Assembly (NCBI GenBank): GCA_029204225.1
Contig: CM055099.1
Span: 59,687,510 to 59,751,509, forward strand
DNA from: Diphasiastrum complanatum
Lineage: Eukaryota > Streptophyta > Lycopodiopsida > Lycopodiales > Lycopodiaceae
DNA: 64,000 nt
Direction of reading: 5' to 3'
Shown here: positions 46,440 to 58,160 of the stretch, piece by piece
Numbering within the stretch: the stretch's first letter is position 1
How the letters are laid out: the number at the start of each line of letters is the position of its first letter
Program-made: the position numbers and the translations under genes
Notes under the pieces: model-generated
What the model saw: the letters and a program-made list of their open reading frames with translations, nothing else
What the model was told of the DNA's origin: nothing
Database searches by the model: none

Positions 46440-48372
46440 TAATCTAGATTTATGGAAAGCCCATTCTTGTTGCTTATTAAGATCAAGGTGAGAAAGGACG
46501 AGAGGGTACGTGGTTATAACAAGCAACCCAAAAGTCTTAATACTGAATGCCCCACTCACTTAGCACTTGATCAGGCCGTGCTCATATGGTTCATGGCTGG
46601 CCTCCCGAAATCTATCAAGCATGAACTTAGACCGCCAGAAACCTACTCTACCTTATGTGATGCTATGGATGATGCATCCACGAAGAAGACGAAGGCTCCG
46701 ATGAAGAATATGAATCCTAACCTTTGCGAGCCATTGTTACTGACCAAAGCCATAGATCCCAAGGTTAAGGATCCTCCTATGATGTTTCCACACAATTGTT
46801 GTTGCAACAACTTGAGACCATGAACAAAACCAACCAAGAACAAGCTATCCAAAGATTTTAAACATAAATTGAAAAATGCCACACTACAAGGGCCTGCTGT
46901 CAATCAATTTCGCAGACGTGATAATGTTTGTTGTCTTACATGCCAACAAAATCACACTGCAAATGATTGCCCACATAATAGACAAATAGCCCAAAGGTTT
47001 TGCATTTTTTGCAATACCAATAACTACGATACATCCACTTGTATCTACAATCCAAGAATATAAGCCATTGCAAGACAATATCAATGGAGAATGCAACAAC
47101 AAGGTCCCCAAGTTACAAATTATCAGAGACCCATATTCCAACAGGCACCCCAACAATTCCTAGTGCTACCTAGACCCAATAATGTAGCACTAGCCTTAGT
47201 AGTGCGTCAACCTGGCCCTCAGATGAACCACCATATAATTTTAGCAAGTTTTGCCACAACAAGTCAAGATCCTCAACCCCAAATAGAATTCAGCTTTAAA
47301 AATATGTTCATACCCGAGGATCAAGGACTTCCATGTTTTTATTCAGATGCAACTGAAGCCTTTGTCTCTCCCTTGTTTACCTCTCAACAATGTTTCTATG
47401 AGAACAAAGCACCTATCCAGTCTTACGGCTATGGAGAGAACCACTGCATCATCGAGTGCTCATATAAAGGCACCTACACCCCCATCTATAAAAAAATGTG
47501 GCCATGGCCATTCTTACAAAGATTGCCCATCCCGACCAGTAGAGCCACAAGTTGATGCACATGTCAATCTCGCAACCATTGTACATGAAAGAAGAGCCAA
47601 GGTCACAAAACCAAAAGCCCAAGTCTACATTCAGACACGAGCCCAATGCTTGAAGGAAGCTCCAATGGTAGAGAGAGTTTTGAACGAGGAGCATAGTCAC
47701 CCCATACCATAAGCCATTACTCTAAATCCACGGGGCTAAGAGAGTATCCCAACCCTCAAAAGGAGAAGGATCGTTACATCAAGGTAAAAAAAGTGGATAC
47801 AAGAGGACAAAGCTAAGGCTCCCATTGGTGATCTCAACCGGCCAATAGAGCCCATGGAGTCAGATGAACACTCTGACCTAGATCGAATCACACTTGAGAA
47901 TAAAGATAGAGATGTGAGAGTTGATCCAAACACATGGACAATCAAGCCTGCCAGGTCACTAGAGGAGACAATTTCATCTACCACTAACCACACGATCGAT
48001 CGAGACCTGAAGAAGCGGTACAAGCCATTGGGAATTCATCAAGATTTTGAACTGATATCATCAATTGGATTGATGCCCTAGATACAATCGATTGTATGAG
48101 TTCCGTAAAAGGATCGATCTCCCTACTTCAAGAAACCAATTGAGAGCCCGAATTAAAACCCACAAACCGAGGACCTACCACCCTTGATGACAAGATCAAA
48201 ATTGGGATTAACATGGTTGAACTATCATGGCTCCCATTAGAACTGGCATTAGAATCTTGTGAAGAAGAGATCCCCCCATGGTGCTTAGTAATCACTCTAG
48301 ATGACAATGTTCTAAAGCAAAAGGACTTACATAAGGGTGACTTAGCTCTAATGTATCAGAGCAAGGTCATAA
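46440..48372 (+). pseudogene. Internally deleted Ty3/gypsy fragment (gypsy 3)
   Basis: Same lineage as gypsy 1 and 2. It starts inside gag (KVRKDERVRGYN, WFMAGLPKSIKHELRPP, CDAMDDAS), then has paired zinc knuckles (CLTCQQNHTANDCP and FCIFCNTNNYDTSTC, and again CGHGHSYKDCPSRP), and acidic linker sequence. It jumps to the pol C-terminus (KDLHKGDLALMYQSKVIK, equivalent to 30583-30540 of gypsy 2). RT, RNase H and the integrase core are missing. The left end abuts copia 3, the right end abuts gypsy 4. Confidence 0.75.
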
Positions 48373-48413
48373 AACTTAGTTAATCGATCCACTACAACCC
48401 AAATATAATCATT

Positions 48414-49363
48414 TTACCGTTGGATTTTTGGAAGTCCAACTACAAAATCCATAGATATGCTTTTCCATTTCTTATCTAGGATATCTAACGGATGCAATAA
48501 ACCACCAACCTTATGGCGTTCAGCCTTTGCTAGTTGATAGGGCTTGCATTTAGCAACATATGACTCGACATATGGCTTGAGCTTTGGCCAATAAAATTCC
48601 CTCTTAACCAAGTCCAGAGTCATGTGTATACCGAGATGTCTTGCACAGGGTACGTCATGACATTCAAACAAAATCTTCCGTTTGAGCTCATCATCACCAG
48701 GTACGCAAAATTTTCCATTCCGAAATAGTAATCCATCTCGAATGGTGAACTGTTCCGCAATATTCTTATCTTTCTTAGTTAGTTGAGTCCCCTGTGTTTC
48801 TGACTCAACACTGTCCACATTTCTTCCAATCTGAACAATGTTCCAAATGTGACCAAAATGAGAACCGGATTCATATTTTTCTCTCAGCGAAAGATATAGA
48901 TCCGTAGAAATTTGGGTGAATGATAACTCGTTCAGTTCACCGATCCGACTAAGAGCATTTGCAACTTGATTAGAGATGTCGCTTATGTAACGGATTTCAT
49001 GATCGAATTCTTGCATCAATTCAGCCCATCGAGTTTTTTTCCCCCGAAGATCATGTTGATTACAAAAATACTTAAGAGGCTGGTCATCCGTATACACTAC
49101 AAACTTACTACCATACAAGTAGTGTCTCTAGGTTTTAAGTGCATGGACTACATCAAACAATTCCTTTTCGTGCGTAGTATAACGCATCTGAGGACTAGTG
49201 AATTTTTTGCTCTCAAATGCTAGTGGCTTGTCCATTTGTAATAGAACCGCTCAAACTGCAACATCACTTGCGTTTGTTCTCACAACGTAAGGTAAATCTG
49301 GATTTGCAATTTGTAACACGGGAGCTGAAACAATCATTGTTTTAAGTTTCTCAAAACATTGAT
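48414..49363 (-). pseudogene. RNase H and integrase N-terminus of gypsy 4
   Basis: RNase H reads FTSPQMRYTTHEKELF (about 49200-49160), a stop near 49135, then KFVVYTDDQPLKYF and RWAELMQEFDHEIRYI. The integrase zinc domain has the His pair (CHDVPCARHLGIH) but the CXXC pair has become CKPYQ, losing the second Cys. The first catalytic Asp is in SISMDFVVGLPK. A TAA follows, with NDYIWVVVDRLTK readable beyond it. Confidence 0.87.
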
Positions 49364-50101
49364 TCAATTCCTCGTTCCAAACAACAAGCAGACTAAGTTG
49401 ATTCCTCCTTTTCTTTTATTAACAAATCCTTTTGTCAGATTATTAAGCGGTGCTGCTAACTTAGCATAATCCTCAATAAATTTCTTGAAGAAAAGTGTAA
49501 AACCTAAAAAAGACTTTACCTGCTTCACAGTTCCCGGAATTGGCCACTCAATCACAATCTTGATTTTATCTTCGACAATCTTGATCCCATTTACTGTGAT
49601 CTTATGACCGAGATAAAACAACTCTTGCTTAAAGAATTCACACTTAGACTCTTTAGCGTAGAGTAACTCCTGATAGAGTTTCATCAAGACAATTTTTAAG
49701 TGTTCTACATGTTCCACCAAGGATTTACTGTAAACGAGAATGTCGTATAAGAATACCACCACAAACTTCCCCATAAATGGACGAAACAAATCGTTCATCG
49801 TTTGCTGGAACGTTGCTGGAGCATTCATTAATCCAAACGGCAAAACTAGAAATTCATAATGACCAAATCTAGAACGAAATCCTGTCTTTTGAACATCTTT
49901 TGACTTAATCCTTATTTGATGGTACCCTGTTTTGAGATCCATCTTGGTGAAATACTGTGCTCCACCCAAGCGATCTACAAGGTCATCCATCCTGGGTAAT
50001 GGATATGTATTCTTAATAGTCACTTTATTAAGCCCCTTGTAATCCGTACACATCCAAAAACCTCCATCTTTCTTCGCTTTAAGAAGAACAGGAGCGCCCA
50101 T
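49364..50101 (-). pseudogene. Reverse transcriptase of gypsy 4 with mutated active site
   Basis: Open stretch with KDGGFWMCTDYKGLNKVTIK, YPLPRMDDLVDRLGGAQYF, LDLKTGYHQIRI-like sequence (MDLKTGYHQIRI), HYEFLVLPFGLMNAPATFQ and FFKQELFYLGHKI. The catalytic box reads VVVFLYDILVYS where FLDDILVYS is expected, so the first active-site Asp is Tyr and polymerase activity is not expected. A frameshift near 50090 joins it to the upstream block. Confidence 0.9.
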
Positions 50102-51291
50102 GGTGATTTACTAGGTTGTATATGTCTCATCCTCAGATAGTTTCTTATTTGATTTGAAATCTCTATCTCCTCTTTCTGAGAGAACCTATAAGGTTGTCTA
50201 GAGACAAGTTGACTTTCTGGAATTAACTCAAATCTGTGGTCTATTGACCTAGACGGTGGTAAACCATGAGGTAATTCAGATGGAAAAACATCCGTAAATT
50301 CATTTATGAGCTGTTCTTTCACTGCTTGTTCATGATCTAAATTTACTGAGTTAAGAATTGTTGAGAATTCACAACCATTTAGATTCATTTCAGGAACATC
50401 CACAACTGGAATAACATAAATTAAAAAAACTTCATACTCAGAATAATCCAATGATTCCATTTCATTAACTGTAGAAATATGATTCAACGGAAGTACAAAA
50501 TTACTGCCAAATAATGTAACTACCTTATCACCCTCCTTGAAAGTGAGAACATGCTTATCAAAATCAATTAACAGAGAAGGCGATTTACTAAATAACCATT
50601 CGTAACCTAAGATTAAATTAGTACGAGCTAGGTCTAAAATATGAAAATTAACTAATTCTGTGTGTCCTTGCATCAAAACTGGGAGCTTCGGAACTTTCAC
50701 ATTCCAAGTCTCCAACTCTGCTCTTGAAGCTAGATAAACTTTATATCTATGATTGCTGGCTTCAGTTTCCAAGATGAGTTTCTGCACAAGACAAGAATTA
50801 ATAAAATTATGAGTTGAACCACTGTCCAATAAAATACTCACTTCTTGATCTTTAACTGTGCCAATTACACAAAAAAGTTCATTAGGCAAGAAAGAAGTAG
50901 TACTAAAAGAATATTCACACTCACAATCCATCCGGTTAATTTTCAAAGTCTTACCTTTTCCTCCTGGGATTTCAATCATGTGAGCAGACACTTTCTTCCT
51001 TTCAAGACAAAATTTCATTATATGTCCAGGCTTCTTACAGACAAAACATAACTTTTCTCTTTTAGCCTTTTCCCGGGACATAGATTTCTGGAATCTCTTT
51101 CTCTTCGGCTTCCTGGGTTTCGATGCTGCTTGATCTAATTCGTCAAAATATTTTGCTTGGTTTGGACCGCGCTTCTTAACCTTCTTGGTTTTCAAGGTGG
51201 TTGGAATTTGCGCAAACTGCTTCCTGAACGCCACCACTGTAGAATCATATGCTTTCGCAATCCAAAACGCATCCTCGAGGCTTTGAAGCAC
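50020..51291 (-). pseudogene. Gag C-terminus, zinc knuckle and protease of gypsy 4
   Basis: A 423-codon open stretch. It starts with the gag tail (DAFWIAKAYDSTVVAFRKQF), a Lys/Arg-rich segment, then an intact CCHC knuckle CFVCKKPGHIMKFC (about residue 82). The protease active site VSILLDSGSTHNFINS (about residue 152) and ILGYEWLFSKSP are intact. The RT lead-in LINEFTDVFPSELPHGLPP and IDHRFELIPES follows. The last 25 residues are out of the RT frame. Confidence 0.9.
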
Positions 51292-51309
51292 ATTTCACCT
51301 ACATTCGTT

Positions 51310-51881
51310 CTAATAGTCGGCTGGCAAACCTAGGACAAACTGCCATAATGCCAACTTCGCATCGAATGATTGAACCCTATTCCATAGGTCCATGAATTTC
51401 TGGATATAAGAGTCTAAACTCTTTGTACCCATCTTGCAGTTCACAAACTTCAGGTAGTAGTCCACGTCATCAGCAACTACAAAAGCTTTCTTGAAAACTT
51501 TTGCAAACGCATCCCAAGTATTTGGCTTCACCGGTAAATCTCGCCACCAAGATGACGCTTTGTCGCGTAAGAACAACATGACACTTTCAATTTTCTTCTC
51601 ATCAGGAACACCGTGCAAATTGAAGTAACTATTCCACTTGGCCAGCCAGTCCTCGATGACCTCAGGTTTCTTCTCCTTCTTCTGGCCCGCATAAACCTCC
51701 GGTTGAAACCCGAGATTGGGTGAAGACATCAATTTGACTTGATTCAAAAGAACCTCCATTTGTTGATCTCTCATCTGATTACATTATTCAAATCATTGAG
51801 TGCCGTAATCAACTGTTGACAAATCACCATATAAGATGACACACTTGAATTTACAGCTTGATTTGAAGTTTCTTCAGCCAT
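51310..51881 (-). pseudogene. Gag N-terminus of gypsy 4
   Basis: An ATG at 51881 opens MAEETSNQAVNSSVSSYMV, which meets a stop after about 36 codons. The capsid part (51774-51310) in another frame reads VIEDWLAKWNSYFNLHGVPD, VMLFLRDKASSWWRDLP, NTWDAFAKVFKKAF and WQFVLGLPADY, the gag capsid signature. Confidence 0.85.
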
Positions 51882-53334
51882 CTCGATATATCTATTCTGG
51901 AAATTACTAAATTTAGTTAATACTCAGATTAACTCATAGTGAAGTACCGTTGACCAAAAACTGACTGAAATTGACTCCAACATGGTCAAATCACTATCTT
52001 TAGTCAATTTCATAGATATTACTAGAAACTGGAAAAAACTAAAAATTTCGAGTTTTCGCACTTTTAAATTTTTCTAAAATTTTACGTTTTCTAAAAATTC
52101 ATAAAAAATCACTATCGGTTACTAAGCAATCAAAATCGAAAATTCGATTTATTGTTCGATTCTTAATTTTACTTTGTTAATGTCCCTTAGGCATGCAAGA
52201 CATGTGACATTAAACTGATTTTTTTTACTTTACAGAATTTTACGTAAAAATTCAGTTCTACGGAAATAGTCAGCTATAAAATCCAGTTTTGTATCTAATC
52301 ATCAGAGTACATGCGTATGACCACTCAAAACAAATCTAAACTACTCATGCATGTTAGAATCACTATGAGAAACCACATGCAGACATTCCATGCAAGCACA
52401 ATACCTCAAAAATAGGAAATTGTCATGCATGCAATCAGAACAATTGAAAATTTACCAATTTTGCTCACAAAATTGCAAAACTTCAGATGCTCATATCTTT
52501 GGCTACAGGACACCAAATTGGGTGCTATAATGCTCAATACAGAGGGAGATATAGTGAACAAAACACTTGCCATGTCATCCTACCACCTAGGACTCACACA
52601 TGTGAGTTCAGAACAGCCAAGCTATAGGAGGGCACACGTTTTCAAGGTCAATATGTTCAAAAACATGCAAACACTCAACCAAGCCTAAAAGTGATGATCC
52701 AAACATTCTTAGATGGTCTCTAAGAGTTCCATGAAGCCTTCATATAGATCCTATGAAGCAGTATGGGCTGAGAACCATGAATTCTTGGTTTTTAGAAGTC
52801 AAAATTGCTACAAACTTGATGAAATTGAAGCATAAGCCTCTACCCATCAATTTACAGGCCTGATAGCTTTTAGGGAAGGTAAAAAGAAATACAAAACATG
52901 CTGGAAAAAATCCAGAATGATCCCCTTATGGATTTAGAGAAATCCATCCCCCAAAATTCATCAAAGTTGGTCAATTTTTGACACTTTTTCACTTCCTACA
53001 AACCCAATCGCTAGAATTCTTGGCTCTAACTTCTAGGACAGCTTCAAAAGACTATGATTCATCATTTTTCAGCTTCAATTGATCTTCAACAACCTCCTAC
53101 CATCCAATTTTATGAAAAAACAAGCAAAAATCATGAATTTTAGCCCTTTCTAGGTTTTTTCGTATTCACGCTTAAGACATCTCGAGACCTTTACAACAAC
53201 GAAACTTCGTTGTTTGTGGAATTCTAATGTGGATGATGCATCTACCCCGGTTTAAGCGAATGTTCATTTATCTATGTAATGAATCTAATCCGTTTTAGGG
53301 TTTAACGTTTGAGTATATTTAACTAAGCTTATGA
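51882..53334. other. AT-rich DNA, no gene seen
   Basis: No supported coding region. By position it should include the leader and LTR of gypsy 4, but no TGGTATCAGAGC-type site on the minus strand was found. A + strand ORF at 52425-52688 has no family features. Confidence 0.45.
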
Positions 53335-54170
53335 TGCAGGTTTAACCACATCGGGTTACAACGCATGTTATATTTGTGGCCACTTTTGGAGGGTCGACAT
53401 AGCACAAATATGTTAAAAAAAGTGGTGTACAAAAATCATCGTAAATACTTGTCGCCTGATCATCCTTTTCGAAGGTTGAATAGGCGATTTTTTGGAGGGC
53501 GAGGAGATAATCCTCTAACTACACCACCACCTCCACGCATGGGAGTAGCGGAATGGCATGGTGAATTGCTTAAACATCACGACGTTAATTCTTCATGGAA
53601 TGAATCCATTGATGGCATGAAACGGTTGTCTATTTTTCATAAATTACCCTATTGGAGAAATTTATTGATAAACCATCTATAAAATCCTATGCACATATTC
53701 AAAAACATCGATGAATCCTTATGGAACCACATCATTGGCATAAAAGACAACTTCGCAGTTCGTAAAGATCTACAAGTGGCCGATGTGAAAAGACCCTATT
53801 GGATTCAATACACCGAAGGTAGAGATGAGATTCTACCTAGCGTGCCGTGGATTCTTACAAAAGAGCAACTCTCATATGTTAAACATGTCATAAAACAAAT
53901 GAGAACTCCAATAGGCTATGCACATTCTTTATGCAAGTCATTTACCAAAGATGGTAGATTAAGTGGATTGAAATTACATGATTGGCATAAGATGTTGCAA
54001 TTCATACGTCCACTTTCTATTTGAGGTCTCTTCAATGATGACGTACAAAATACGCTTTACAATTTGTCATCGATGATTAGGTTTGTATATTTCTTTAAGC
54101 ACTTGTATAAATATGTGTTATTTCAAATCTTTTATGTGTTAAACAACCTAATGTACTATCAATCTTGCAG
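53335..54170 (+). pseudogene. CACTA (En/Spm-type) transposase fragment
   Basis: The C-terminal two thirds of a TNP2-like transposase. Readable as YNACYICG, then after a frameshift RHSTNMLKKVVYKNHRKYLS, MGVAEWHGELLKHHDVNSSW, FHKLPYWRNLLINHL, a stop, then MHIFKNIDESLWNHIIGIKD, RPYWIQYTEGRDEILPSVPW and GLKLHDWHKMLQFIRPLSI. Order and content match the plant CACTA transposase. The N-terminal catalytic part is absent, so it is inactive. Confidence 0.88.
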
Positions 54171-54900
54171 GTGGATTTCCTCAAAAGAAATAAAAAATAG
54201 TGAATTGGATTCCATGAAAATGCAAATGATCAAAATGGTATGTTTGTTGGAAAGAGATTTTCCAACTTCCTTTTTGGATATACAAGTTCATCTTCTAATG
54301 CATTTGGTCGAAGAAGTATCAATTGCAGGAGCTGTGCACATGAGATGGATGTTCTACCTTGAGCGCTTTATGAAAGTTTTGAAGGGCTTTGTGAGACAAA
54401 AGGCAAGGCCAGAAGGTAGCATTGCAGAAAGTTGTCTTGTATAGGAATCTTTGTTTTATATCATCGAAATAATCTCACAATTGCATCCTGCAAGTCAAAA
54501 ATGTGGTGTGAAGAAGAAGATGAACATGTTAAGGGTGAAGTACCACAAGAAAATGGTGTGCAAAAACGACTTTCACCTCAATTAAAAGAAAAAAATGACA
54601 CATTCATTTTATATAATTGTGGACAAATGGAAAGTGGATTTCAAGGTATGAAGAAGCCAAAAAGGAAAGAAACGTAACATTGAAACGAAGAAGAAATATC
54701 AATCAAAGAAGACGGAGGGCGTTGGAGAACGACAAACCTTTGGAGCCTTTACCTTCAAAATGCTCTCGTGAATGGGTTTTTGATACGATGCTAAAAGCAT
54801 CCAAAAACGGAGAAGAAGTGACCGAATTAGAATGGAAATTTGTTCGCGGATGTGGATGGAAGGTTAGTGTAATATTGTTTTTGTACTACTCAATATAGTA
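54171..54900 (+). pseudogene. CACTA accessory region (DUF4218-type and following)
   Basis: The block 54190-54440 reads MVCLLERDFPTSFLDIQVHL and HMRWMFYLERFMKVLKGFV with RQKARPEGSIAESCL, the DUF4218 signature found downstream of CACTA transposases. It continues in shifted frames to RNINQRRRRALENDKPLEPL and KNGEEVTELEWKFVRGCGWK at about 54700-54865. Frameshifts occur near 54440 and 54650. Confidence 0.82.
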
Positions 54901-54949
54901 TTTCTAATTACACACATTTGTTTTTTTTTTTTGTGTGTGTGTGTTTTAG

Positions 54950-55600
54950 TATACATCATACACTGTCATGTGGGCATATGGACACCATTACCGTGTTGAG
55001 AGTTGACAACAAGCGACGTACATATGATTGTGGTATAATGGCCAACTTTCAAGAGAGTCGTTCTAGTGCGAGGGACCCTAATGTCATTTTGGACGACCTA
55101 GACTATGTCGGCACATTGCAACATATTTATGAAGTCGATTACGAGACTAATTTTTGACGTAAAATGGTTTAAGGTCATCTATCGTGGAAGCAACGCCACG
55201 ATTAGAAATGATAACTCAAAGTTTTTCCAAATCGACTCAACAAAATGTATATCGATGGACTCTCATGACACTTTAGTATTGCCACGACATTGCGAACAAG
55301 TGAGACTCTAAAATTTCAATGTCATTAATATTCGCAATCCAATTATTTATGTATCAATCTTATAAGACTAACTTAATTTTTTTTAATTCTTTGGCAGATT
55401 ATATTCCATCCAGATTGAATAGACCCAAGATGGTGGTATGTGATCCAACTTAATACAAAAAAACGATGCGTGTTTGAAGGAAAAGATATTGTTGAATTGG
55501 ATACACACGACGAACCACCACCCAATTTTGACGACGTTTTGGAAGAACCTGAACCGCTTATCCAAACTCCAAATGATGTCAAATGATGGGAGAAGGAGGT
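54950..55600 (+). pseudogene. CACTA DUF4216-type domain
   Basis: Readable as DCGIMANFQESRSSARDPNV, a shift, then FDVKWFKVIYRGSNATIRND, DSHDTLVLPRHCEQ, IIFHPD, DPRWWYVIQLNTKKRCVFEG. This is the DUF4216 fold typically encoded at the 3' end of CACTA elements. It ends in an acidic, Asn/Glu-rich tail. Confidence 0.78.
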
Positions 55601-55829
55601 ACAAATGAAAATGATGAGATTCCTACGATCGTACAAGACCAAATTGGGGGTAATTTGAGGCCCCCACGTTTGGATGAGATAGAATCAGAAGAAGAGGAGA
55701 TTGAATATGAGAGTAGCTCACATAATCAAAGAGACACGATTGAAAATTTACGATTATACCTAGACCCAAACATACAATTACCATCAAACACTATCTAGTC
55801 ATCTACTACTCTAAATCTTAATCAAAACA

Positions 55830-56285
<456 letters not shown>

Positions 56286-56379
56286 ATCTTAGATTCAAAT
56301 TGCAAGACACAATACATACACACTTCTTCCCTCTTCTCTCCACGTGGATCCCAATGTTGTACACAAAGAAATATTCAAC

Positions 56380-57300
56380 TTAAAAGTGACTAAGCTACCT
56401 ACCTTCTATCCTTGACTTACCTACTTTTCCACATGGCTTGAAAGCAATAGGAAACCTAGGAAAATGCGCCCTCCTACTCCTCCCCTTTTGCTCTAACTAA
56501 GTGATAAACACTCTCTCATGGCTATACACCTCACCCTCTCACTTTACTTATCCTAGAGTCTCCCTTACACCTCTCACACTTATTTTGGACACCTAAGCCA
56601 CTTCCTTAAGACTACACATTCCCTATAAAAAGACTAACTCGCCCCTCTCCCTCATTATTCATCTCCCATTCATTTTTGCTTTGCCTCTTGCTCTTGCTTG
56701 TGTGTGTGTGTAGGTGCTTGGAAGAAAGCTTGGAGCTATGGCTTGAGGAGGATCTATCAAGCTTGGACTAGAATTACTTTTTGGAACCACTTTCACACAC
56801 ACTCACTTTCTCCTACCTCTTTCATCTCTCTCTCCCTCTAAAACTTTCACACCATCCATAAGACTGATGGCCATGCATGTCACACCATCCATGACTTGAT
56901 GGCTTTGCATGTCACAACATCCATGACTTGATGACTTTGCATGTCACATCATCCATAACTTTTTGGTCATGCATGTCTGATTTAGGAGTTGCATGTCTGA
57001 TTTGCGAACTTGCATGTATGAAATTGAAGTTTGCATGTTAAAATTGAAGCTTGCATGTCAAATTGGATTCATGCATGCCATACCTACTGATGTCAAATGC
57101 CTATGCATGTTCTTTTCTTGATCAGTAAGTCCTTGCATGTCATAAGGAACCACTTTTCTTGGTATAAGATTATTTAAGATCCATAATTTGTAAACTTCTG
57201 GTTGATGTAAAAGATCTAAGAATCCATCTTCCCAAAACCACTGTATATGCAATTGGCCTTGGGCCAATTGATCTTGCATAATTTGAAAAGAAAAATCCTT

Positions 57301-57333
<33 letters not shown>

Positions 57334-57523
57334 GGTCCCCATCTTGACCCCTCAGCAAGTCTCTTGAATGAATGATTTTGTGATTGAATGTTAAAGCTCT
57401 TCCCTAAGTTTTTGAGTTCTTTTTCAAGTTCTATTTAACAGTGTTATGATGACTTGTTCTTTTTAAGTCACAACTTCTAGAGTCAGGACTTTAGAAATAG
57501 TAGACCTTCACTTCAAGTTCACA
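56380..57523 (+). mobile_element. LTR of a + strand retrotransposon (left boundary unclear)
   Basis: Ends in TTCACA four bases before a TGGTATCAGAGCC primer binding site. A TATA box (TATAAAA, 56624-56630) fits the LTR promoter. The segment 56860-57130 carries about twelve TGCATG-type hexamers (many as GCATGTC) at roughly 30-bp spacing. A run of 31 G is at 57302-57332. The start of the LTR is not defined. Confidence 0.65.
57302..57332. repeat. Poly-G run, 31 nt
   Basis: An uninterrupted G31 tract flanked by CCTTC and TGGTCCCC. It is prone to assembly error and could form a quadruplex. The proline-repeat ORFs on the minus strand come from it. Confidence 0.95.
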
Positions 57524-57527
57524 GTTT

Positions 57528-57540
57528 TGGTATCAGAGCC
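57528..57540 (+). other. Primer binding site, initiator tRNA-Met type
   Basis: TGGTATCAGAGCC is the standard plant retrotransposon primer binding site complementary to initiator tRNA-Met. It begins four bases after the LTR end. Confidence 0.88.
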
Positions 57541-57867
57541 AATGTCTATTATTATTATTTTCTGTAAAGTTGATGTGAGGGCCATGTGAATACATTCTCG
57601 AATCAAAGGCCAATACACAGGAATTTGTATGTTTACTTTCGAATAGATTTTCCTTCCGTTTGAATTTCTTTTTTCTTACAAGATCTCTTTAATATTAGAG
57701 CTAATAGACTCCATTTGGGGGATCCTCGAGAATTGGATCTCCAACTTGCTTTCTATTTTAGAGACAATACTTTGTTAATGCGAGCTTCTATCTTCCTTTT
57801 TGGAGAATGGCATTTCTCTGAATCTTCAGTCTATTCGTACTTTTTGCCTTGAGTTTGTGTATCATAG

Positions 57868-58160
57868 GTGAATTCCAAAAACTCCAATAAAAAATGGATA
57901 GCTCCTCACGAGGCTCTTCAAGCTCCTCTTCATCTATGTCGTCATCTCCTCATGTTTCCTCCAAGTCAACTTCCTCTACTCGATCTAGGAAAAGGAGGTT
58001 TGCTAAGATTGATAATAAACTTTTTAAGTTTTCTAAGTTTGATGGAGATAGTAGCAACGAAGAGAGTTTGCTTGCCTGGATTCGAAATCTTGATACTTTC
58101 TTTGAGAAAAGTAGATACTCAAATCATTCCAAGATTTTGATCATTAACCTGTTAATTTGA
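57868..58160 (+). pseudogene. Truncated gag of the 57.5-kb LTR element
   Basis: From the ATG at 57894, a Ser-rich N-terminus and a basic RSRKRRFAK patch are followed by LFKFSKFDGDSSNEESLLAW and FFEKSRYSNHSKI, resembling the start of a gypsy-type gag capsid (KFDG motif). It stops at 58158 and no further gag or pol follows, so the element is truncated. Confidence 0.6.

Larger units (their letters stand above)
48375..51881 (-). mobile_element. Ty3/gypsy element of a second lineage (gypsy 4), truncated
   Basis: On the minus strand: gag (from ATG at 51881), CCHC knuckle, protease, RT, RNase H, integrase. It stops inside the integrase core at about 48375, where gypsy 3 begins. The protease (LLDSGSTHNFI) and RT (VLPFGLMNAPATFQ) resemble chromovirus-type elements and differ from gypsy 1-3. 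No LTR or primer binding site was identified to the right (51882-53330). Confidence 0.85.

Noticed and set aside
52425-52688. 87-codon + strand ORF
   Set aside because: No conserved motif, AT-rich context, and position in the expected gypsy 4 leader/LTR region.
57058-57358. Proline-rich minus-strand ORFs
   Set aside because: Produced by the G31 run; the flanks have no coding character.
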